Shown: positions 1-4,736 of the stretch, piece by piece
Numbering within the stretch: position 1 is the first letter of the stretch
Layout: each line of letters begins with the position of its first letter
DNA from: Gemmatimonadota bacterium
Lineage (GTDB): Bacteria > Gemmatimonadota > Gemmatimonadetes > Gemmatimonadales > Gemmatimonadaceae
NCBI GenBank assembly: GCA_028287205.1
Contig: JAQBQC010000363.1
Span: 1-6,562, forward strand
Direction of reading: 5' to 3'
Length of the DNA stretch: 6,562 nt
Notes under the pieces: model-generated
What the model was told of the DNA's origin: nothing
Databases searched by the model: none
Seen by the model: the letters and a program-made list of their open reading frames with translations, nothing else
Position numbers and translations under genes: made by a program

Positions 1-543
1 ATCAACTCGCTCGCGCGATTCGTCATGACGCTCGAGGAGAACGCGAACCTCACGCACAGCGTGCAGTTCTTCGAGCGCACGCTCGACGACAGCGCGAACC
101 GGCGGCTCGTCATCCCCGAGATGTTCCTCGCGACGGATGCGATTCTGCTGATCATGGGAAACATCAGCGCGGGTCTCGAGGTGCATCCGGCGCGGATCAG
201 GCAGCGCATTGCAACGGAGCTTCCCTTCATGGCCACGGAGAAGCTGATCGTGCGCATGGTGGCGGCGGGAGGCGACCGGCAGAATGCGCATGCGATCATC
301 CGTCGCCACAGCCTCGAGGCCGGACGCGCGCTCAAGGACGGTGCGCTGCGAAACGATCTGCTCGACCGGCTCAAGGCGGATCCGGAGTTCACGCTGTCGT
401 CGGCGGAGATGCAGGACATGATCGCGGCGGAGCGCTTTACGGGGCGCGCGCCGGAACAGGTCGCGGAGTTTCTGCGCGAGGTCGTCGATCCAATACTTGC
501 GGCGGCGCCGTTTCCTGATGCGGCCGAGGCGCTTCGCGTATGA
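1..543 (+). CDS. purB: Adenylosuccinate lyase, C-terminal part (5' end outside window)
   Basis: Adenylosuccinate lyase releases fumarate from SAICAR (giving AICAR) and from adenylosuccinate (giving AMP), in the cytoplasm. The frame is open from base 1, so the gene starts upstream; 180 codons are visible, ending at TGA 541-543. Codons 22-35 carry the block [14 protein letters not shown], followed further on by ELPFMATE and FTGRAPEQV. These match the human ADSL class as I remember it, not the Bacillus-type PurB block (QWHERDISHSS). The catalytic signature loop (SSxMPxKxNP) should lie just upstream of the window, so it cannot be inspected. This part forms the end of the central helical bundle and the C-terminal domain of the fumarase/aspartase superfamily. 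The stop codon overlaps the purC start by 4 bases, and PurC makes the PurB substrate SAICAR. The family call is secure; the affinity to the eukaryotic class is from memory. Confidence 0.96.
   Translation: MNSLARFVMTLEENANLTHSVQFFERTLDDSANRRLVIPEMFLATDAILLIMGNISAGLEVHPARIRQRIATELPFMATEKLIVRMVAAGGDRQNAHAIIRRHSLEAGRALKDGALRNDLLDRLKADPEFTLSSAEMQDMIAAERFTGRAPEQVAEFLREVVDPILAAAPFPDAAEALRV
526..529 (+). promoter_or_regulatory. Ribosome binding site for purC (GAGG)
   Basis: GAGG lies inside the last codons of purB, with 10 bases between it and ATG 540-542. Three in-frame ATGs occur at 540, 543 and 549. This spacing favours the first, which also gives the ATGA overlap with purB. The alternatives would shorten PurC by only 1 to 3 residues. 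Confidence 0.5.
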
Positions 544-1463
544 TGGTCATGACGTCGAGCACGCTCCCGCTTCGCCAGCTGGGGCGCGGAAAGGTTCGCG
601 ACATCTACGAAGTGGACGCGGAACGACTCCTTCTCGTCGCCACGGATCGGGTAAGTGCCTTCGATGTGGTGATGCGCGAGGCCATCCCCTACAAGGGCGC
701 CGTGCTGACGCAGATCAGCGCCTGGTGGTTCCGGCGCCTGGAGGGGCTGGTGCCTCATCATCTGCTCTCGGCGGAGGCGTCGGAGATCGAGCGCATGGTC
801 CCCGCACTGGCCGGGTACAGGGCCGCAATTGCCGGGCGCGCGATGCTCTGCAGGCGCACGGAAGTTTTCCCGGTGGAGTGCGTGGTCCGGGGTTATATTT
901 CGGGGTCCGCCTGGAAGGAGTATTCGCGGACCGGGACGCTTGCCGGGGAGCCGCTGCCGAAGGGGCTGCAGGAGAGCGACCAGCTGGCGGAGGTGTTGTT
1001 CAGCCCAGCCACGAAGGCGGAGACCGGCCACGACGAGAACATCACGATCGCCCGCATGCGCGCACTGATTGGCGACGCGGCTACGGAGCTGGAGCAGCGA
1101 TCGAGGATGATATACGAACGGGGGCGCGACATCGCCAAGGAGCGGGGGATCATCATCGCCGACACCAAGTTCGAATTCGGGCGCACCAGCGATGGCGAGG
1201 TGCTGCTGATCGATGAGGTGCTGACGCCGGACAGCTCGCGATTCTGGCTGGCGAGCGGCTACCGGCCGGGAGGCGCGCAGCCGAGCTTCGACAAGCAGCC
1301 GCTGCGTGACTATCTCGATGGCGAGCGCAGGGCCGGCAGATGGAATGGTGACGCCCCTCCCCCGCCACTGCCCGACGCGGTCGTGCAGGCGACGAGCTCA
1401 CGCTATCTCGATGCGTTCGAGCGCATCACCGGCGCGCCACTCGATCTCACGGAGCTTTCATGA
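540..1463 (+). CDS. purC: SAICAR synthetase (phosphoribosylaminoimidazole-succinocarboxamide synthase)
   Basis: PurC joins CAIR and aspartate using ATP to form SAICAR, the seventh IMP-pathway step and the substrate for PurB encoded just upstream. The 307-residue product has the N-terminal nucleotide-binding strand [10 protein letters not shown] (15-24) and the [10 protein letters not shown] block (35-43). It also has family signature 1 around [18 protein letters not shown] (111-128), a HDEN motif (164-167), and signature 2 IADTKFEFG (206-214) followed by [14 protein letters not shown] (223-236). The length and C-terminal extension fit the long yeast Ade1-like form (about 300 residues), not the roughly 240-residue E. 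coli/Bacillus form. The start ATG overlaps the purB stop (ATGA 540-543), and the stop overlaps the psd start (ATGA 1460-1463), so coupled translation is likely. All expected motifs are present and no frameshift is seen. Confidence 0.98.
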   Translation: MMVMTSSTLPLRQLGRGKVRDIYEVDAERLLLVATDRVSAFDVVMREAIPYKGAVLTQISAWWFRRLEGLVPHHLLSAEASEIERMVPALAGYRAAIAGRAMLCRRTEVFPVECVVRGYISGSAWKEYSRTGTLAGEPLPKGLQESDQLAEVLFSPATKAETGHDENITIARMRALIGDAATELEQRSRMIYERGRDIAKERGIIIADTKFEFGRTSDGEVLLIDEVLTPDSSRFWLASGYRPGGAQPSFDKQPLRDYLDGERRAGRWNGDAPPPPLPDAVVQATSSRYLDAFERITGAPLDLTELS

Positions 1464-2110
1464 AGGTCGCGCGCGAAGGCGTCATCTTCATCGTCATCGC
1501 CTGGCTGCTCGCACTCGGTGCCCTCTACATGGGCGCCTCACGACAATCGCTCGGCTGGTACATCGCCGCGGTGCCGCTCCTGATCATCGCGCTCTGGGTC
1601 GTGTACTTCTTTCGCGACCCCGAGCGCACGGGCGATCGCGGTGAGCATCTCGTCGTCTCGCCGGCCGATGGACTCGTCGTCATGGTGACGGATGTCGTCG
1701 AGCCGTCGTTCATCGCCGGCGCGGCAACGCGCATCTCGATCTTCATGAACGTCTTCGACGTGCACGTGAACCGGTATCCGGTGAACGGCATCGTGAAGTA
1801 TCTGCAGTACAACAAGGGACTCTTCCTGCACGCGGCGCACGAGAAGGCGAGTCTCGACAATGAGCAGATGTCCGTGGGCATCGAGTCCGGCTCGCGGAAG
1901 ATTCTCGTGCGCCAGATCGCCGGGCTCATCGCGCGGCGCATCGTGAATTACGCGAGAACGGGCGACAAGGCCGAGCAGGGTGTGCGTATGGGCATCATCC
2001 GCTTCGGCTCACGCGTCGACGTATTCATCCCGCCCGGCAGCTCGGTTCGCATCAAGGTGGGCGAGCGCACTGTGGCCGGCACCACAGTGCTCGCGGAGCT
2101 CGCTCCGTGA
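1460..2110 (+). CDS. psd: Phosphatidylserine decarboxylase proenzyme (short form)
   Basis: Psd decarboxylates phosphatidylserine to phosphatidylethanolamine at the membrane, using a pyruvoyl group made by self-cleavage. The 216-residue product fits the short (PSD-A) type of about 200-230 residues. Two hydrophobic segments lie near residues 7-25 and 31-51 and probably anchor the N terminus. SPADG (D70) and FDVHVNR (H102) correspond to the conserved Asp and His thought to assist self-cleavage. [11 protein letters not shown] carries the predicted cleavage site between G183 and S184, giving a beta chain of 183 and an alpha chain of 33 residues. The start is supported by GGAG at 1451-1454, five bases before ATG. 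It overlaps purC by ATGA and pssA by GTGA, and PssA makes its substrate. A phosphatidyl-versus-archaetidyl-serine preference cannot be read from sequence, but a bacterial PE role is the natural reading. Confidence 0.95.
   Translation: MKVAREGVIFIVIAWLLALGALYMGASRQSLGWYIAAVPLLIIALWVVYFFRDPERTGDRGEHLVVSPADGLVVMVTDVVEPSFIAGAATRISIFMNVFDVHVNRYPVNGIVKYLQYNKGLFLHAAHEKASLDNEQMSVGIESGSRKILVRQIAGLIARRIVNYARTGDKAEQGVRMGIIRFGSRVDVFIPPGSSVRIKVGERTVAGTTVLAELAP
2061..2094 (+). repeat. Inverted repeat (hairpin) at the psd/pssA junction
   Basis: The arms GCACTGTGG (2067-2075) and CCACAGTGC (2082-2090) are perfect reverse complements around a 6-base loop. Outside them GCGAGC (2061-2066) can pair with GCTCGC (2089-2094) if GC 2067-2068 is bulged, giving up to 13 pairs. 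It lies within the last codons of psd and ends immediately before the pssA ribosome binding site. There is no following T-run, so it does not look like an intrinsic terminator. Confidence 0.6.
2095..2098 (+). promoter_or_regulatory. Ribosome binding site for pssA (GGAG)
   Basis: GGAG sits 8 bases before GTG 2107-2109. The alternative ATG at 2131 has no comparable sequence upstream, so this site decides in favour of the GTG start. It abuts the 3' arm of the hairpin at 2061-2094. Confidence 0.6.
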
Positions 2111-3015
2111 GGCCGATTCCGCGTCCGGCCATGCGCCGCGCCGTCGTGCTGCTGCCCAACGGATTCACGCTCGCGAATCTGTTCTTCGGCATCTACGCGA
2201 TCGTGAACGCCGCGCGCGGCGACTACATCGCGGCCGGCTGGTGCGTGGTGCTGGGCGGCGTCATGGATGCGCTCGATGGCCGCGTGGCGCGTGCGACGCG
2301 CACGGGAAGCCAGTTCGGCGTCGAGCTCGATTCGCTCGTGGATGCGATCAGCTTCGGCGTGGCGCCCGCGTTCATCATGTACTTCGCCGTGCTCAATCGC
2401 GACTCGTGGGCGTGGCTCGTGTGCTTTGCCTACATCGCGTGCGCGGTGATGCGCCTGGCGCGCTTCAACGTCGAGCAGGGCGGCCGCGCGAAGACGCACT
2501 TCCACGGCCTTCCCAGCCCGGCGGCCGGGATGACGCTCGCGACCTACTACTGGTTCACGCAAACGAGCTGGTACCGCTTCGTCGATGGATGGCCGTGGCA
2601 CACCGTGCTTCCCGCGGTCATGCTCACGCTCAGCTTCCTGATGATCAGCCACGTGCTCTACCCCGCCATGCCGCGCGTGAGCATGCGCAACGTGCCCGGC
2701 ATCATCGGCTCCGTGCTGCTGCTCGCCGCCATCGTCGCGATCCTCTACGATCCGCTGCGCTTCGCCTTTCCGATTCTCGTCTCCTATGTCGCGTTCGGAC
2801 TGCTGCGCACGATCTTCTTCGGACTCATGGAGCGGCTGCCCACCGGCGACCCGCTCATGGACGACGAAGACGACGAAGAGCCCGACGAATACTCGATTCG
2901 CCGCGAGATCGAAGTCGTGGACACGCCTGTGGGAGAGCGACGCGGTCGCAGGCGCGATCGGCGCAGCTCCCAGTTTCCGAAATCCATCCCTCGCTCAAAA
3001 GAGGATCCAGAATGA
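2107..3015 (+). CDS. pssA: CDP-diacylglycerol–serine O-phosphatidyltransferase
   Basis: PssA transfers phosphatidyl from CDP-diacylglycerol to serine, making phosphatidylserine for Psd encoded just upstream. The 302-residue protein carries a complete CDP-alcohol phosphotransferase signature, DxxDGxxARx8GxxxDxxxD. Its residues are D54, D57, G58, A61, R62, G71, D75 and D79; the aspartates bind metal and the last is the likely catalytic base. The PNGFTLANLFFG block (17-28) is typical of the membrane-integral (Bacillus-type) PssA. Hydrophobic segments run near 13-34, 40-53, 80-97, 102-118, 165-185, 196-214 and 219-240. After the last one comes an unusual charged tail (about 247-302): an acidic cluster (251-260), then an Arg-rich stretch (278-286). 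The start is GTG, supported by GGAG at 2095-2098 and the GTGA overlap with psd. The stop overlaps the purS start. Another CDP-alcohol transferase (for example PgsA) is possible by motif alone, but pairing with psd argues for PssA. Confidence 0.94.
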   Translation: MRPIPRPAMRRAVVLLPNGFTLANLFFGIYAIVNAARGDYIAAGWCVVLGGVMDALDGRVARATRTGSQFGVELDSLVDAISFGVAPAFIMYFAVLNRDSWAWLVCFAYIACAVMRLARFNVEQGGRAKTHFHGLPSPAAGMTLATYYWFTQTSWYRFVDGWPWHTVLPAVMLTLSFLMISHVLYPAMPRVSMRNVPGIIGSVLLLAAIVAILYDPLRFAFPILVSYVAFGLLRTIFFGLMERLPTGDPLMDDEDDEEPDEYSIRREIEVVDTPVGERRGRRRDRRSSQFPKSIPRSKEDPE

Positions 3016-3269
3016 GTCGCTTTCGCGTTGCCGTTCACATCGTGCCGCGTAAAGGCATCCTCGATCCGCAGGGCAAGGCGGTCTCGGATGCGCTTCACTC
3101 GCTCGGCTTCGATGGTGTGTCGGATACGCGGATCGGGCGGCACATCGTGCTGCACATCGCCGCGCCGGATGCCAAGGCGGCCGACGCGCAGGTTCGCGAA
3201 ATGTGCGGAAGGCTGCTGGCGAATCCCGTGACGGAAGACTTCGAGATCGCAACGGTGGAGAGCGCATGA
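3012..3269 (+). CDS. purS: FGAM synthase subunit PurS
   Basis: PurS is the small structural subunit that links the glutaminase PurQ to the synthetase PurL in the three-part FGAM synthase, which converts FGAR, glutamine and ATP to FGAM. The 85-residue product is the usual PurS size. It shows the family pattern: an N-terminal strand ([18 protein letters not shown], 4-21), the central GF--V-D-RIG-H segment (32-44), and a C-terminal [12 protein letters not shown] block (68-79). Its reading frame is open far upstream through pssA. The start at 3012 is set by homology, the ATGA overlap with pssA, and GAGGA at 3001-3005 six bases upstream. The ATGA overlap with purQ gives tight coupling of two subunits of one complex. 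Confidence 0.96.
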   Translation: MSRFRVAVHIVPRKGILDPQGKAVSDALHSLGFDGVSDTRIGRHIVLHIAAPDAKAADAQVREMCGRLLANPVTEDFEIATVESA

Positions 3270-3958
3270 AATTCGGGATAGTGACGTTTCCTGGCTCCAA
3301 CTGCGATTACGACAGCTATCACGCGGTTGCGGACTCGCTGGGATTGCCGGCCGTCTATCTCTGGCACAAGTCCACCGACCTGCAGGGCGTGGACGTCGTG
3401 GTGCTGCCGGGCGGGTTCAGCTACGGTGACTATCTGCGAGCGGGCGCGATTGCGCGCTTCAGCCCGATCATGCAGGAGGTCGCGGCGCACGCACGCGCCG
3501 GCGGACCAGTACTCGGCATCTGCAACGGGTTTCAGATCGCGTGCGAAGCGGGCCTGCTGCCCGGCGCGCTGCTGCGCAACGCGAATCTGCAGTTCGTTTC
3601 CGACACCGTGCGCATCCGCGTCGAGAACGCCGACACGATGTTCACCTCGCGCTGCGAGGTTGGCGACGTGCTTCGCATTCCCATCGCACACGGCGACGGC
3701 CGCTTCACCGCCGATGCGGACACGCTCGATCGACTCGAAGGCGAGGGGCGCGTCGTCTTTCGCTACGTGAACGAGCACGGCGTTCCGGATGCGAATGCGA
3801 ACCCGAACGGCTCGATGCGCGACATCGCGGGGATCATCAGTGAGGAAGGCAACGTGCTCGGCCTCATGCCGCATCCCGAGCGTGCGATGGAAGATCTCAT
3901 CGGCTCGGCGGACGGTCGCCGCATCTTCGAGTCGCTGCTCGCTAGAGTCTCCGCCTAA
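3266..3958 (+). CDS. purQ: FGAM synthase glutaminase subunit PurQ
   Basis: PurQ is the class I glutamine amidotransferase subunit that hydrolyses glutamine and supplies ammonia to PurL. The 230-residue protein begins with the family hallmark [12 protein letters not shown] (3-14). [18 protein letters not shown] (46-63) is the oxyanion-strand region. The nucleophile is C86 in GICNGFQ (84-90), and the rest of the triad is H203 and E205 in MPHPER (201-206). The reading frame is open 63 bases further upstream, but ATG 3266 is the right start. It places the conserved N terminus at residue 1, has GGAG (3257-3260) five bases before it, and overlaps the purS stop. It ends with TAA, the only non-TGA stop in the window, and 13 bases separate it from the next gene. 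That break falls between purQ and its partner purL. Confidence 0.98.
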   Translation: MKFGIVTFPGSNCDYDSYHAVADSLGLPAVYLWHKSTDLQGVDVVVLPGGFSYGDYLRAGAIARFSPIMQEVAAHARAGGPVLGICNGFQIACEAGLLPGALLRNANLQFVSDTVRIRVENADTMFTSRCEVGDVLRIPIAHGDGRFTADADTLDRLEGEGRVVFRYVNEHGVPDANANPNGSMRDIAGIISEEGNVLGLMPHPERAMEDLIGSADGRRIFESLLARVSA

Positions 3959-3962
3959 CCAC

Positions 3963-3966
3963 GAGG
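3963..3966 (+). promoter_or_regulatory. Ribosome binding site for the exported repeat protein (GAGG)
   Basis: GAGG lies in the 13-base purQ-3972 gap, with 5 bases between it and ATG 3972. It is the only start in the window whose ribosome binding site is not inside an upstream gene, so translation here can begin without coupling. Confidence 0.6.
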
Positions 3967-3971
3967 TATTC

Positions 3972-4736
3972 ATGCATCGCTGGATTCTCGCGCTTTCATT
4001 TGCGGCCGCATCGGCCCACGCTCAGACGAGCACGGCCACGATCGACCCGGGCATGACGCGGGCGCAGGTGATCGAGCGGCTCGGCAAGCCGGCAACGGTG
4101 CGCACGTATCAGGGCTCGACGTACCTGATGTACTCGAACAAGTGCGGCAAGAAATGCGGGATGCAGGACATCGTGATTCTCGATCACGATGTCGTCGTCG
4201 ACGCGGTGTTTCGCTCGCCCGATCGCCACTACACCGGCACGAGCAGCTCGCCGGACGCGACTGCGCCAAACTCGCGCACTCAGCGCAATCAGTCGCGCGC
4301 GGTGCCCCCCGCACAGCCGACCGCCGCCGAGCGAGTTTTGCCAGGCACGACGCACGTACCTGCGGACAGCGCGAACACGAGCACCAGTCACGCGCCCCAC
4401 GACAGCGCCCGCACCAGCACGAGCGTTCCGCCTCACGATAGCGCTCGTACCATCACGAGCTATCCGCCACACGATAGCGCCCGTACGAGCACCAGTTTTC
4501 CGCCGCACGACAGTGCTCGAACGAGCACGAGCGTTCCGCCCCACGACAGCGCTCGCACCAGCACGAGTTATCCCCCGGCGGACAGCGCTCCGATCCGCCC
4601 AGCGACCACGCCGGTGCCCTATGGCAAGCCGAGCCCTACGCCTCCGCCCGCCGACAACTCGACATCGCAGATGAGTCATCCCCCCGCCGACAACGCAAAC
4701 TCCGGCACCAGTCATCCTCCCAAGCCGCCGAAGTGA
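3972..4736 (+). CDS. Predicted exported protein: BamE/SmpA-like domain plus Pro/Ser/Thr-rich 12-residue repeats
   Basis: I do not recognise a named gene. The 254-residue product starts with a likely Sec signal peptide ([17 protein letters not shown], cleavage after residue 17 before Q18). No lipobox cysteine is seen. Residues 24-85 resemble the small SmpA/BamE fold: [17 protein letters not shown] (24-40), then alternating strands ([24 protein letters not shown]). It carries two cysteines in CGKKCG (58-63). From residue 129 to 248 the chain keeps a 12-residue register, best seen as [11 protein letters not shown] plus a variable V/Y/F/H (units 129-200). Units 201-224 are degenerate and 225-248 are PPADN-type variants; the end is PPKPPK. 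The tail looks disordered, extracytoplasmic and possibly glycosylated. It sits between purQ and purL, with 13 bases before it and a GTGA overlap with purL after it. A link to purine synthesis is not evident; it may simply share the transcript. It is surely coding: the frame is maintained and repeats vary mostly at synonymous positions. The BamE assignment is moderate. Confidence 0.85.
   Translation: MHRWILALSFAAASAHAQTSTATIDPGMTRAQVIERLGKPATVRTYQGSTYLMYSNKCGKKCGMQDIVILDHDVVVDAVFRSPDRHYTGTSSSPDATAPNSRTQRNQSRAVPPAQPTAAERVLPGTTHVPADSANTSTSHAPHDSARTSTSVPPHDSARTITSYPPHDSARTSTSFPPHDSARTSTSVPPHDSARTSTSYPPADSAPIRPATTPVPYGKPSPTPPPADNSTSQMSHPPADNANSGTSHPPKPPK
4167..4193 (+). repeat. Perfect 11-bp inverted repeat inside the exported-protein gene
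   Basis: GACATCGTGAT (4167-4177) and ATCACGATGTC (4183-4193) are exact reverse complements separated by 5 bases (TCTCG). The element lies in the codons for the DIVILDHDV strand region of the BamE-like domain. No T-run follows. A role is unknown. Confidence 0.6.
4356..4715 (+). repeat. Coding tandem repeat, 36-bp period (10 registers, about 6 well conserved)
   Basis: Ten consecutive 36-base units encode the 12-residue repeats of the exported protein. Units at 4356, 4392, 4428, 4464, 4500 and 4536 are clear copies of (P/A/V)P(H/A)DSA(R/N)T(S/I)TS(V/Y/F/H). Units at 4572 and 4608 are degenerate but keep the length; those at 4644 and 4680 are PPADN-type variants. Between the best copies the differences are mostly in third codon positions, including all four Pro codons and three of the Arg codons. 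The array is therefore old and maintained at the protein level, not a fresh slippage product. Confidence 0.85.

Noticed and set aside
2033..2044. GSS at Psd residues 193-195 as the self-cleavage site
   Set aside because: In the short Psd family the cleaved Gly-Ser is in the RFGSR(V)D block, here G183-S184. The later GSS lies in a variable loop.
2061..2094. Intrinsic terminator between psd and pssA
   Set aside because: The stem is not followed by a T-run and lies inside coding sequence with pssA starting 13 bases later.
1980..3011. Open + strand frame leading into purS, overlapping psd and pssA
   Set aside because: Only the last 86 codons (from 3012) resemble a known protein. The upstream portion is Arg/Ala-rich and out of frame with two intact genes.
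3203..3265. Upstream start extending PurQ by 21 residues
   Set aside because: PurQ proteins begin at the [10 protein letters not shown] strand. The ATG at 3266 has a better ribosome binding site and the typical ATGA overlap.
3789..3971. Upstream start extending the exported repeat protein into purQ
   Set aside because: The extension is out of frame with purQ and would bury the signal peptide. ATG 3972 has GAGG at the right distance and puts the signal peptide at the N terminus.
3095..3973. 292-codon open frame on the minus strand opposite purS and purQ
   Set aside because: It spans two well-supported genes and their junction, has no recognisable motif, and is explained by codon bias of the sense strand.
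4356..4715. CRISPR array or non-coding satellite
   Set aside because: The repeats are contiguous without unique spacers, are in one reading frame, and vary mostly at third codon positions, as expected of a coding repeat.
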